Source of the DNA: Sciurus carolinensis
Taxonomy: Eukaryota > Chordata > Mammalia > Rodentia > Sciuridae
Assembly: GCF_902686445.1 (NCBI RefSeq)
Contig: NC_062218.1
Location: 135,827,241 to 135,891,240 of the forward strand
Direction: 5' to 3'
Length of the DNA stretch: 64,000 nt
Part shown: positions 33,304-45,310 of the stretch, one piece after another
Layout of the letters: every line of letters begins with the position of its first letter
How positions within the stretch are numbered: the first letter of the stretch is position 1
Translations under genes and position numbers: made by a program
Notes under the pieces: generated by a model
The model's database searches: none
Seen by the model: only the letters and a program-made list of their open reading frames with translations
What the model was told of the DNA's origin: nothing

Positions 33304-33338
<35 letters not shown>
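33304..33338 (+). repeat. (GT)n microsatellite
   Basis: About 17 GT units, 89 bp after an (AC)n run and therefore complementary to it. Confidence 0.96.
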
Positions 33339-33342
<4 letters not shown>

Positions 33343-34464
33343 GAAATATCATACTGTACCTGATAAATATGTACAATTATTATGCTTTTGTTATTTTGAT
33401 ACCAGGGATTGAACCCAGGGGCACATACCCACTAAGCCACATCCCCAGTCCCCCCGCTTTTTTAATCATGTCATTTCTTTTTTTGCTTTTATTTTATTTA
33501 TTTATTATTTTTTATGTTGTGCTGAGGCTTGAACCCAGTACCTCACATGTGCCAGGCAAGCACTCTACCACTGAATTACAACCCTAGCCCACCAGTCCCT
33601 TTTTACATTTTATTTAGAAAGAGGGTCTTGATAAGTTACTGAGACTGGCTTTGAACTCATGATCCTCTCGCCTCAGTCTCCCAAGTCGCTGAGATCATGG
33701 GCATGAAAATCACACCTAGCTATATATTGATTTTTAATAAGGTCAGATGTTGATATAAATCTCAAAAATGCAAGTTTTTAAATACATAAATATTTTAAGA
33801 ATTTTAAATGGGACTTTGAGGGAAAGGAAATTTTAGTCTTTAGAAGGAGTATTTTTTCTTTTTTTTTGTTCTGGGGATTGAACCAAGGACCTCATACATG
33901 CTAAGTATGGGTTCTACTACTGAGCTGCACCCCCAATTTCAGGAAGAACTCTTTCATCTTAAATTGGGCCTAAGCCAAAGGACCACTGCAAGGTTTTGCA
34001 AAACCCAACACCACAAAAATGACTTCAAAAAAGGATGGTAGAAAAAGAATGGTCCTTTGTGGAGTATTTAAAATTATACATGATCTGAAAGATTTTGGCA
34101 ATAGGAAAAGCTGCATTAAAAACCTCCAAAAATGCCAGGTGTGGTAGTAATCCCACACCTGTAATCCCAGGGGCTTGGGAGGCTGAGACAGGAGGACTTC
34201 GAGTTCAAAGCCAGCTTCAGCAAAACCAACGCGCTAAGCAATTCAGCAAGACCCTGTCTCTAAATAACATTACAAAATAGGGATGAGGATGTGACTCAGT
34301 GGTCACAAGTGCCCCAGAGTTCAATCACTGTTGCACACACACACACACACCAAAAAGAATCAATATTAATACTGTTGAAAGATAAACAAAAACGATGAAG
34401 ATAAAAGATCTTATTTTCAAAATATCTAACAGAGTGAACTCAAAATTAATATGAAAGTGACATA

Positions 34465-34788
34465 CAGTCATCTCTGCACTAGTTTGGGGGGACTGGTTCC
34501 AGGAACCCCCACAATAACAAAATTTGCAGATGCTCAAGTCCTTTTTATGAAATGGTATAGTAACTGCATATAACATACACACATCCTCCTTTATATTTTA
34601 AATCATCTCCAGATTACTTAAAATACCTAATACAATATACAACTATGTGAATAGTTGTACCATATGGTTAGGGAACAATAAAAAGAAAGTCTGTACATGT
34701 TTAGCATAAATTAAAATTTTTTTCAAAACTTTTGATCTGAGGTTGGTTGAATCCTCAGATGCAGAATCCATGGATACAGAGGACAATT
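34465..34788. mobile_element. MER2-type (Tigger/mariner superfamily) DNA transposon copy
   Basis: The left part reads cagtcatctctgcactagtt then ggactggttccaggaacccc and gcagatgctcaagtcctttt. The right part reads gttggttgaatcctcagatg then gaatccatggatacagagga. This is the MER2 non-autonomous element, whose ends are inverted repeats. TA precedes the left end, as expected for this superfamily. About 320 nt, fairly complete, no coding capacity. Ancient placental insertion. Confidence 0.88.
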
Positions 34789-35591
34789 AGAAATGTTTTA
34801 AGTCCAGAGAACAACCACTGAAATCAGATAAAAATTTTAACTTGTCTTCTCCCAAAACCATACAGGACTAAAGATAAATGCCAGATTATCTGCTTATGAG
34901 GGCTAAAAATTCATTTCCAGATACCTCTGTTATTTATGAGTTCTAATTCAGGGACAGAAAACTAAATTCAGCAAGCAGCATCAACCTCTGGCACCTAAGT
35001 ACAAAGGAGCTAATAATGAGTAACTTCCTTCCAATTCTCAAGATCAGCATGACTTTAGCCATGAATTAATAAAGAAAACTTCAGTAAAACTTTTAGTAGA
35101 AACAAAACAACAACAAAAAAATCAGGCAAGTGAATTTTTCTTTGTTAAGTATTTAATATTTATCATAGATTGATTTTCAAAGTTAGATTGTGGCAACCAG
35201 AGAGATAATACCTGATTATATTGTTACTCATGATTAACACCAACTTTTCCCCTACTTATAATACTTTAAAAAGTAATGCTAGAAGAAAATACAAAAATAA
35301 ATAATATTGATTGTATTCAATACAAAGATATGGGCAAATGTTTTTACCCCTCTGTTTTTCTATATCCATGTCTTAGGGCAATGGCTATATTTTTACTAAA
35401 GTTAAATTTCTTACTTTACAAAATATTTAATGCTTAATTTCAAAGTTACATCACAAGATAACATTTGAAGACATTTTACTTGAATAAAACTGCAAAATGC
35501 TTGTACATTTGACTTTTATTCTAATAAATATTTATTAATATTTATAATAATGCTGGTGATCAAAATATAATTATTTTAACAGGATAGTTCT

Positions 35592-35684
35592 TTTTTTTTT
35601 TTTTTTCGGTGTTGGGGATTGAACCCAGGGCCTTGTGCGTGCAAGGCAAGCACTCTACCAACTGAGCTATCTCCCCAGCTCTAG
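35592..35684 (-). repeat. ID SINE, minus strand, next to a minus B1-dID
   Basis: T run, then gattgaacccagggccttgt and ctatctccccagct. tagttct flanks it (35585-35591 and 35682-35688). The adjoining B1-dID at 35692-35885 has its own longer duplication aggatagttct (35581-35591 and 35886-35896 region), which shows that the B1-dID was there first and the ID entered its T run. Confidence 0.85.
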
Positions 35685-36264
35685 TTCTTTTTTTTTTTGG
35701 TATGGGGGATTGAACTCAGGGGCACTTAACCACTGAGTCACATCCCCAGTCCTTTTTCTATATTTTATTTAAAGATAGGGTCTTGCTGAGTTGTTTAGGG
35801 CCTCACTAAGTTGCTGAGGCTGGCTTCGAACTCATGATCCTCCTGCCTTAGCCTCCTGAGCCACTAGCATTCCAAACATGTGCCACTGTGTTAAAAGGAT
35901 AGTTCTATAATCATGTCCAGAATTTTTTTAAAAAAATCTACACAATAACAAAAAAGCCTTAGAAGGGCTGAGGATTTGTCTGTAAGGTAGAGTGAGCTCC
36001 ATATACCCAAGGCCCTGGGTTTAATACCCAAAACACACACAAACACACACACACAAGAGCTAAGAGAAATGGCTCCCAAATGCTACTCCACATCAATGGA
36101 AGTCCTGAGAAAATTTTTAAAACTACTTATTCCTGAAGCCAATCCCTAACCCAAACTGGATTTTCTTGAAAAACATGACTCTTATGCACAAGATTCAGAT
36201 AATAGTCTTCTTTTTGTCCTAAGTCAAAACATTTGGAACTAAAATTATTTTCTGATTTACTCAC

Positions 36265-36435
36265 CTTCTTGATTGACAGCTGAATTAAATAGAGGCTGGG
36301 GTGCAGGTCTGTGTGATGAATTCTGGGGCATGGGGTCCCTTATTGGAGGTGGGCCTCTAGGTGGAGGGGGCCCATGAGGAGTTCCTGGTTGGAAAGTGGT
36401 AGGCAGAGGAGGATTCCGTAAGGGAAGTGGCGAAC
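36265..36435 (-). CDS. SEC24A: SEC24A exon 3 (proline-rich)
   Basis: Acceptor AG at 36437-36436 and donor GTGAGT from 36264. The exon has 171 nt, phase 1 on both sides (57 codons, skippable in frame). It encodes SPLPLRNPPLPTTFQPGTPH, GPPPPRGPPPIRDPMPQNSS and HRPAPQPLFNSAVNQE. Start and end match SEC24A closely, but the middle after GPPP-I-R looks unlike the human protein as I remember it. This part belongs to the Pro/Gly-rich disordered arm, where drift is tolerated. Confidence 0.95.
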
Positions 36436-37303
36436 CTTTGGAAACATTGATTTTTCACATCACTTAAAAACTTAAGACGAAGGTCAAAAACAATCTTTAC
36501 CAAAGCTGAACAACTTCCAAATTTCCATTTTAATTATAAACCACAAAAAGTTATTAGAAATACAGTTAACTTCCTAAATATATGACTTCATATGTATGCC
36601 TTACATATTTTCAACTCTCTCCTACCATGATTGTTATCTATCAGTAAATTTTTAAAGTATTTTTTAGTTGTAGATGAACACAATACCTTTATTTGATTTA
36701 TTTATTTTTATATGGTGCTGAGGATCGAACCCAGTGCCTCTTATTCGCTAGGCAAGTGCACTACCACTGAGCCACAACCCCAACCCCTCTATCAGTTATT
36801 AAAGCAATATTAAAAAGTAAGTATCAGGGCTGGGGCTGTACCTCAGTAGTAGAGCACTTGCCTAGCATGTGTGAGGCGCTGGGTTTGATCCTTAGCACCA
36901 CATAAGATAAGGTATTCTGTCCATCTACAAGAACAACAACAAAATTTTTTAAAAAAGAAAGAAATATCAAATCACTTCTAGAGTAGATACAATGCCCTGC
37001 TTATTGATTAATTTTTCATTAACTGATTACAGAAGTTTAAGCAGTTGTGAAATATTCTAAAAGAAATTAACATGAGTAAAATTCTATTAATTTTCTTATT
37101 AATTTCTATTTTGCTAATTTTGTTTGTTAACATAATCTATTCAATTAACATCAAGTTGACAGCTTTTTAAAAATACAAATTAATAATTTATAAACTAAAT
37201 TGTAACAATTTTCCAAGTTTTATTTAATTTTGCTTCATTTTTTTTGTGGTACTAGGGATATGAACCCAGGGTGCCCTAGTACTGAGCTACATCCCCAGTA
37301 CTA

Positions 37304-37327
37304 ACTATCTATCTATCTATCTGTCTA
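37304..37327 (+). repeat. (ATCT)n microsatellite
   Basis: About six ATCT/GTCT units joining two minus B1-dID pieces. Confidence 0.9.
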
Positions 37328-37803
37328 TGATACTGGGGGATGGAACTCAGGGGCATTTAACTATTGGGCCACATCCCCAGCCCTTTTTTATATTTTGTTT
37401 AGAGACAGGGTCTCACTGAGTTGCTTAGGGCCTCACTAAATTGCTGAGACTGGCTTTGAAGTCATAATCCTCCTGCCTCAGCATTCCAAATTGCTGGAAT
37501 TACAAGTGTGTAAGACCATACCCAGCCTAATTTGCTCTCTTTTGCTGGGGTATAACTGCTAAAGATGAGATTATAAATTGGTACTCTGCTCAGTGTTTAC
37601 CTAATAATAAAGTTAGTTTACTTTCTATATTGGCTTAAATGCTTTATAAATACAGCTAGAATTGTGGCTCTATGCTAAAGCACTTGCCTAGCATGTCTGA
37701 GGCACTGGATTTGATCCATAACACTGCAAACACACACATAAATACACACACAAGCATGTGTGTGTGTGTGTTCATAAGCATTTGTATGTTAAAATATAGA
37801 GAG

Positions 37804-37875
37804 GGCTGGGGAGATAGCTCAGTCGGTAGAGTGCTTGCCTTGCATGCACAAGGCCCTGGGTTCAATCCCCAGCAC

Positions 37876-37908
<33 letters not shown>
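37804..37908 (+). repeat. Young ID SINE with long pure A tail
   Basis: Intact A box (TAGCTCAGTCGGTAGAG) and B box (GGTTCAATCCC), and an A run of about 33. The lack of tail decay suggests a young insertion. Confidence 0.9.
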
Positions 37909-37911
<3 letters not shown>

Positions 37912-39537
37912 GATTTCACTGGGCAGGGTGGCCAATATCTATAATCCAGGTGACTCAGGAGGCTGAGGCAGGGGGACTGCAAGTTCAAAGTCAACCTTAG
38001 CACCCCTAGGTTCAATAAATGATTTTTTACCCAGTATAGTGGTGCAACTCAGCAACTCAGAAGCCTGAGGCAGGATCACAGGTTTAAGACCAGTCTCAAT
38101 AACTTTAGACCCTCAGCAACTCATCTACCTCATCTACCTCATCAACCTCATCAACCCTATCTCAAAATGCAAAATAGCTGGGCATGGTGGTACAGAGTTG
38201 TGCATGCCCTGCACAGCTCTTTAGGCTGAGTGAGGCAGGAGGATCATAAGTTCAAAGTCAGCCTTAGCAACTTAGCAAGGTCCTAAACAACTTGACGAGA
38301 CCCTGTCTCAAAAAAAAAAAACATAAAAAAGGGCTGGGAATGTGGCTAAGTGGTTAAGCATCCCTGGGTTCAATCCTGGGTACCTAAAAAAAATTAAAAA
38401 TAAGTTCAAAATGAAAAAAAAAAAAAAAAAGGACTAGGGTTGTAGCTCATTGGTAAAGCACCCCTGGGTTCAATCCCCAGTACCAAAATGTGTGTGTGTG
38501 TTTACATTTTTCTGAGCTAGATTTCATCATGTTACCCAGACTGGCCTTGAACTCCCAGACTCACTCAAATGATCCTCCTGCCTCAACCTGTCAAATAGCT
38601 AGGAGTATAGCATGCACCCTGATACCTGGATTTTTTTTCTATTAAATAAATATTTTAAAGTTAGCTTACCTTCTGTAATGATTAAAATATTACATTAGGA
38701 ACATTCCCTAGGCTTAAAAATAGGGAAATAAGCCAGTTACAGTGCTATGCACACCTGTAGTCTCAGCTACTCAGGAGGCTAAGGCAGGAGGATCATGAGT
38801 TGCAGGTGAGCCTGGGCAACTTAGCAAGACCCTGTAAATAAAATCTGGAAATGATTCAAGTTTATGTATAAGCATTATAAAATATTCATAGCCAATAGGT
38901 TTAAAAGTACCCATCAAACTAAGAATGACATAATATTTGTCCTTGTATCAACCAGGATATCACTGCTCTAATTTTCTATTTGGACCATAAATCCTAACTC
39001 TATAAAAACAAGATGAGTTACTTTTTAAGGATGTTCCATGTGATATCAAAGTTTCAAACCCACAACTACCTATTCTTTCAAGTTAACCACATAACTTCTA
39101 CCTTCCATCTCAATGCCAAAGTCTACAAAGTAGATGAAACACCACTGAAATATTTTTCATTCCAGGACTTTTTAAAAAACATCTGAGTTTGTAAGTAACA
39201 TAGGCAATAAATTTTACTTACAGTATACAGTTAACTCTATATTTTATACAATTAAAAGAATAAATGTACCCAAATGAGAATCGCAAAAAATTTCTTGATG
39301 GATGCAATGGCTCACACCTGTAATCCCAGCAAATCAGGCTGAAGAGGAGGATTGCAAATTAGAGGCAGGCCTGGGGAACTTAGCAATGCCCTGTCTCAAA
39401 ATGGAAAGGGCTGGAGATGGGGTTCAAAGGTAGAGCACCCTTAAATTCAATCCCCAGTACCAAAAAAATAAAAATAAAAATCATCACTGTTAAAGTCTCC
39501 AGAATTGAAAAAAATCACTGTTATTCAAGAACTTTAT

Positions 39538-39672
39538 AGGGCTGGGGTTGTGGTTCAGTGGTAGAGCACTTGCCTAGCATGTGTGAGGTACTGGGTTCGA
39601 TTCTCAGCATCACATATAAATAAACGGATAAAATAAAGGTCTGTCAACTAAAAAAAATTTAAAAAAAAAAAA
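39538..39672 (+). repeat. Long-tail ID SINE
   Basis: Body with ggttgtggttcagtggtaga and tail atcacatataaataaacgga. aactttat flanks it (39530-39537 and 39673-39680). Confidence 0.88.
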
Positions 39673-40697
39673 AACTTTATTAGACGGGCGCAGTGGCCCA
39701 CACCTATAATCCCAGAAGCTGGGGAGGCTGAGGCAGGAGGATTGAGAGTTCAAAGGCAGCCTCAGTACAGTGAGAATCTATCTCTAAATAAAATACAAAA
39801 TAGGGTTGGGGATGTGGCTCAGTGGTAGAGTGGCCCTGAGTTCACTCCCCAGTATCCCTCATCCCCCCAAAAAAGGAACCTTATAGCTCCCAACAAGACT
39901 GATCTACTTCTTGTTGGCAAAGTGAAAACAAAGATTACAGAAATGTAACTCCCTTATCTAAGAAGCACCCACACATATCTATGCCAATACAGATAAGTCA
40001 AAGGAACAAACGGGCAAGGTACATTACCAACTCAGCATGAACAAGAATGCATGATACATATGACCACAAAGATATAAAAACCTAATGATTAACAAAATAC
40101 AAGTGAGCTTATAGAGAGTTTTTACAACTTTTAGAAGAATATTTTGAATTTAAGATATGCTACATTTAATGTAATAGACTTTTTCATAAAATTTCTGGAA
40201 AATTCTTTTTCTTTTTTTGCAGTGCTGGGGATTGAACCCAGGGCCTCACATATGCTAAGCAAGCATCTAGTTGAATAATTTCTATTTATAACACTAGAGT
40301 TTCAGAATCAGGCCAATTAATATAAAGATGCTAAAAGGCAGCCTATTAGGAAAAATCAGAAAATTTAGTTCAAGGACTAGAAACACAGCATAATTTATAG
40401 CTTTGGATGTCAGACTATCAGGTACCTATTATCAAGTATGGGTTAAAAAAACAAGTGAAAATATGGAATTTTTTAAAGACATATAAGAAAAACAAGAGGA
40501 ATCATACACTTAGGTTCATTGTAAGCTTATACATCTTTCTTTCCCCTTCTTTTATGTGGAAATGGTTATAAATTTCAGCACTTATTTATGTCTCTATCAT
40601 CACATCTATGCTGCAGTCCAAATGCTCTACCTGAGGGCCTCCGTTAAAGCCAAAGAAATTTCAGATTATTGATCACGTGCCTTTTTTAGAAGATACA

Positions 40698-41086
40698 ATG
40701 CTAAGTGAGATAAGCCAATATGCTAAGTGAGATAAGCCAATCTCAAAAAACCAAAGGACGAATGATATCGCTAATAAGTGGATGATGACACATAATGGGG
40801 GGTGGGAGGGGTTAGTGTTAGGGTTAGAGTTAGGGTTAGGGAGGTGGGCAAGAATGGAGGAAGGAAGGACTGTATAGAGGGAAAAGAGGGGTGGGAGGAG
40901 TGGGGGGGAAGGGAAAAAAAATAACAGAATGAATCAAACAACATTACCCTATGTAAATTTATGATTACACAAATGGTATGCCTTCACGCCATGTACAAAC
41001 AGAGAAACAACATGTATACCACTTGTTTACAATAATAAAAAAATGAAAAAACAAAAAACAAAACAAGAAAAAAAAAAATAAAAAAA
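40698..41086 (+). mobile_element. 5'-truncated L1 with telomere-like 3'UTR repeats
   Basis: Starts in the last part of ORF2/3'UTR (atgctaagtgagataagcca, present twice in tandem) and ends in an A-rich tail. Flanking copies of agaagataca (40688-40697 and 41087-41096) mark a clean insertion. Its G-rich 3'UTR holds several ttaggg/gttaggg units at about 40812-40840. Confidence 0.92.
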
Positions 41087-41429
41087 AGAAGATACACCTG
41101 CTGGGTGTGGTGATGCACACCTGTAATCCCAGCTGCTCAGAAGGCTGAGGTAGGAGTATTGCGTGTTCTAAACTAGCCTTACCAACTCTGTGAGGTCCTA
41201 AGCAACTTGGAGAGACCCTGTCTCTTAAAAAAAAAAAAGGGGTACACCTACTCTTAAATATAACTCCCCACCGGCCCGCCCCACACACAGATGGAGTCTC
41301 ATTTCACTATGTCGCCCAGGACGGCCCAAAACTACTAATTTAAGCAATCCTCCTGCCTCAGTCTCCCAAGTAGCTAGAAGGCTGGGGGAAATAGTTTATT
41401 TTATATAGTATGTTTTCTCCAACTATTTT

Positions 41430-41575
41430 CTTGTGACTTTGGGTGAAGTTATTCAAGTTTCACATTTCTTACCTATAAGAGACTGCTGTGAAGATTAGAT
41501 AATACATTTAACAGTTTGATTGAGTGCTAGAAAATATTACAAATGTTCAATAAATGTTACCTAACATTATTAATA
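41430..41575 (-). repeat. MIR SINE remnant
   Basis: Old tRNA-derived MIR-like core: gaagattagataatacattt and aatgttcaataaatgttacc. Orientation is uncertain at this divergence; coordinates approximate. Confidence 0.6.
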
Positions 41576-42046
41576 ATGCACAACTGTAATCCCAATCACT
41601 CAGGAGGGTGAAGCAGAAGAATCACAAGTTCCAAGGCTAACCTCAGCAACTTAGCAAAACCCTGTCTGGAAGAAGAAGAAAAAAAAAAAAACAAAAAAAA
41701 CCCTGTCTGAAAATAAAAATAGAAATAAAAATAAAAAGGCCTGGGGATTTAGCTCAGTGGGGTAAAGCACCCCTGGTACCTCGCCCCCACAAAAGCACCC
41801 CTCCAAAAAAGAATATGCATTAATTTTCAAGAGATAGATGCTCATGCATGGTGTCAAGTAAATTAGATTAAAAGTAATCTAAAGACTACCAATTGTGGAA
41901 TGGAAAATTTCCACAGAAGGCAGAGCATGATATGCTCAGCAAGAGTGAGATTAAGGTTCAATATCCAATACTCCCTGCCCACCCCCTTACACACACAAAG
42001 ATTTCTATCAAGAAACTAATTTTCTAAAAGAATCCTTAATCTCAGA

Positions 42047-42168
42047 CTGGAGTTGTAGCTCAGTGGTAGAGCACTTGCCTAGCATGTGTGAGGCATTGGG
42101 TTTGATCCTCTGCACCATATAAAAATAAAAATATAAAATAAAGGTATTGTGTCCACATACAACTAAAA

Positions 42169-42207
<39 letters not shown>

Positions 42208-42210
42208 AAA
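42047..42210 (+). repeat. Long-tail ID SINE with (AAAT)n tail
   Basis: ID body, then tail accatataaaaataaaaat and aaggtattgtgtccacatac, then about 10 AAAT units. Near-identical agaat(c/a)cttaatct copies flank it. Confidence 0.88.
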
Positions 42211-42599
42211 GAATACTTAATCTTTACAAGGCCAAAATGTGTTCTCTAGAGACAGTGGTTTCAGAGGCTTAGCAAAGTATTAACAAGCTACAAACCTCAT
42301 GGTGTGTACACCATAAATAAGAAATACATAATATTTTTTTTAAAAAAAGGTAATTACTGATATTAACTATTTCACTTGGAACTTGTTCATTTTCTTGAAA
42401 ACATCTGCTAAGCAATGTCAATCTGGAGATCTCAATATGGAATTTTAAACTCTTTTCAAAGTAAAACTATCAATGATGGTAAGTTTCCAAGACCAATCAT
42501 CTGAACAGCAAAAACTGAAAGGTGAAACAATTAAATGAACCTACTTTTGAACCAGATGTGACCAAATACTGAGTTTAAAAAACACAATGATGATTATCC

Positions 42600-43990
42600 A
42601 GTTCAAAAATATATGGTTTTCTCTCCCAAACTGATGTACAGACTCAACACAATATTGAAAACAAAACCCAGCTATCTTTTCTATAAAATTTAACAACCTG
42701 GGGGTGGGGAGATAGCTCAGTTGGTAGAGTGCTTACCTTGCATACACTAAGGCTCTGGGTTCTAATCCCCAGTGCAAAAAAAAAAAAAAAAAAAAATTAA
42801 CAAGCTGATTCTAAAAGTCTCAAAAAAATACAAGGGAATCAGAGAGCCAAAATAATTCTGAAAGCAAGAGTTAGAGAAGTCAATCTTCATGAACTCAAAG
42901 TTACTACAAAACTAATAGCAATTAAGATATTTGGGAGGGCTTGGTGATAAAGGATTTACTTAGCATACAAAAGGCCCTGGGTTTCATCCCCAGCACTACA
43001 CACACACACCCCAAAGAAAATAACTCAAGTAAGAAATGCAGAAAAAGAAAAAAGATATTTGGTACAGCCATAAAAATATACATACAGATCAATGAAATAA
43101 AATTGGGACTCCAGAAATAAACCTTTAACTTATGATCAACTGATTTTTTAATAAGTATATTTTTTAGTTGTTGATGGACATTTATTTATTTATATGTGAT
43201 GCTGAGAACTGAACCCAGTGCCTCACACAAGTTAGTCAAGCACTCTACCACTGAGCCACAACCCCAGCCCATGATCCATTGATTTTTGAGTTTTTTTTTT
43301 TTTTTTTTTTTTATCGGGGGAGGGAGTTTGGTACCCAGGACTGAACTCAGGGGCACTCACCAGTGAGCCACATCCCCAGCTCTATTTTGTATTTTTCTTA
43401 GAGACTGGATCTCACTGAATTGCTTAGTGCCTCACCATGGCTGAGGCTGGCTTTGAACTTGCAATCCTCCTGTCTCAGCCTCCTGAGCTGCTGGGATTAT
43501 AGGCATGCACCACCATGCCGGGCTTGATAAATTGTTTTTAACACAGGTACTAACAATAGACTGGTATTTCCATTGGATAGTGCTGGGACAACTGTACAGA
43601 CAGTCACATGCACAACAGTGAAGCGGGACCCTTACCTACCAATATACACAAAAATTAAAATTAATTAAAAGAACGAGCTGAAATTATAAAACTTTCAGAA
43701 GAAAACACAGGTATAAATCTCTGCCTGAACACTAACCACAGCTGTGCTCAGTAACACTCCTCACTCCAAAAGCATTGTCTCAGTTGGACATGGTGGCAAA
43801 TGCCTATAATTCCAGAGACCCAGGAGGCTGAGGCAAGAGAACTGAAGATTTCAAGCCAGCCTAAGCAACTCAGTGAGGCCCTAAGCAACTTAGCAAGACC
43901 TGATCTCAAAAGAAAAATTAAAACGGGATGGGGAAATAGCTCAGTAGTAAAGTGTACCTGGGTTCAAAACCCTTTCCCCACAACAACAAC

Positions 43991-44023
<33 letters not shown>

Positions 44024-44450
44024 TTGTCTTTAGACCTACCTACATACCTACAACTCCACAATTCTGCACATTCTGGGTCAAAAACTGCCTACAGCTATGC
44101 CAAAAAGATAACTTAAGCCTCAGATTAAGACCAAAGAAAGACCATAGTGATTCTGCTTTCCTAGACAGTAAGGTAGAAACCAATTAATAAAAGTAGTGGC
44201 CACTCTGATATGTTGATGCTGACTCACAATAGGCAGGTGCCGGGGTGGAGAGTAGAGGTTCACCAGATTGGAACAGGGGAATGGAGGGAAGGGAGAGGAG
44301 ATGGGAATGGGAAAGACAATAGAATGAATCAGACATAACTTCCTTATGTTCATAAATGAATACACAACCAGTGTAACTTCACATGATATACAACCACAAG
44401 AATGGGAAGTTATACTCCATGTACGTATGATATGTCAAAATATATTCTAC
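42600..44450 (+). mobile_element. Fragmented L1 (ORF2 to 3'UTR), plus strand
   Basis: L1 pieces at about 42610-42700 (ctgatgtacagactcaacac), 42800-42910, 43020-43140, 43550-43765 and 44030-44450 are separated by an ID (42701-42795), a partial ID (42930-43010), a minus ID (43150-43270), a minus B1-dID (43315-43525) and a B1-dID (43775-44020). Order and orientation fit one old insertion. No intact frame. Confidence 0.7.
42701..42795 (+). repeat. ID SINE inside an L1 fragment
   Basis: Intact A box; A tail. The flanking sequence taacaa(c/g)ctg is repeated on both sides with one mismatch. Confidence 0.88.
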
Positions 44451-44451
44451 T

Positions 44452-44622
44452 TGGCAATTATCAATAATACAAGCAATAATAAATGTTGGGAAGGATGTGG
44501 GGGAAAAGGAACACTCATACATTGCTGGTGGGGCTGCAAATTGGTGCAACCAGGGGCTGGGGATGTATCTCAGTAGGTAGTCCTTGCCTCGAAAGCACAA
44601 GACCCTGGGTTCAATCCCCAGC

Positions 44623-44660
<38 letters not shown>

Positions 44661-45310
44661 AAATTGGTGTAACCACTATGGAAAGCAGTATGGAGATTCC
44701 TCAGAAAACTTGGAATGGAACCATTTGACCCAGTTAACTCTCTCCTTGGTTTATACCCAAAGAATTTAAAATCAGAATATTACAGTGACACTGTCACTTC
44801 AATGTTTATAGCAGCTCAACTCACAATAGCTAAACTATGGAATCAACCTAGGTGCCCTTCAATAGGTGAGTGGATAAAGAAACTGTGGTGTATAAATACA
44901 CAATGGAATATTACTCAGCCTTAAAGAAGAATGAAATTATGGCATTTGGCAGTAAATGGATGGAACTGGAGAATATTATGCTAAGCAAAATAAACCAATT
45001 CCAAAGTACCAAAGGCTGAATGTTTTCTCTGATATGCGGATAATAAATCACAAGGGGGAGTGCTAAGGAAGAACAGAGGTAATCTGGATTACACTGAGGG
45101 GAGTGAAAGGAAGGGAGTGGGTGAAGGGATAGGAAGGATAGTAGAATGAATCAGACATTATTACCCCATGTGCATATATGATTACATAACTGGTATAACT
45201 GTACATCATGTACAAACAGAAGAACAAGAGGTTATACTCCACTTATGTATGATGTGTCAAAATGCAATCTACTGTCATGTATAACTAATTAGAACAAATT
45301 TAAAAAATAC
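44452..45310 (+). mobile_element. L1 3'-end copy, interrupted by an ID SINE
   Basis: Begins near ORF2 residues NNKCWEGCGGKGTLI (about 44470-44510), continues after the ID with GLYPKNLKSEYYSDT (about 44740-44790), and ends in a purine-rich 3'UTR and tail near 45300. It directly follows the 3' end of another L1, so two L1 3' ends lie head to tail. Confidence 0.82.
44553..44660 (+). repeat. ID SINE within L1 ORF2
   Basis: aaattggtg(c/t)aacca flanks it at 44538-44552 and 44661-44675. The A box is slightly altered (TATCTCAGTAGGTAG). Long A tail. Confidence 0.92.

Larger units (their letters stand above)
31054..36264 (-). other. SEC24A intron 3: SINEs, L1 ends, MER2, simple repeats
   Basis: B1/B1-dID about 31170-31480; GA-rich tract 31537-31600; L1 3' piece about 31600-32430 with ID (31682-31786) and B1-dID (31868-32055) inserted; TA-rich patch 32435-32500; long-tail ID 32564-32692; B1-dID 32758-32925 with a GAAA-type tail to 32985; ID fragment 33047-33110; dinucleotide tracts 33142-33215 and 33304-33338; minus B1-dID about 33390-33720 split by a minus ID (33478-33590); minus ID-like 33855-33945; plus B1-dID 34134-34335; MER2 copy 34465-34788; unique 34790-35580; nested minus SINEs 35592-35885; ID-like 35963-36055. 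Confidence 0.75.

Noticed and set aside
40812..40840. Interstitial telomere from a chromosome fusion
   Set aside because: Only a few imperfect units, wholly inside an L1 3'UTR bounded by target duplications.
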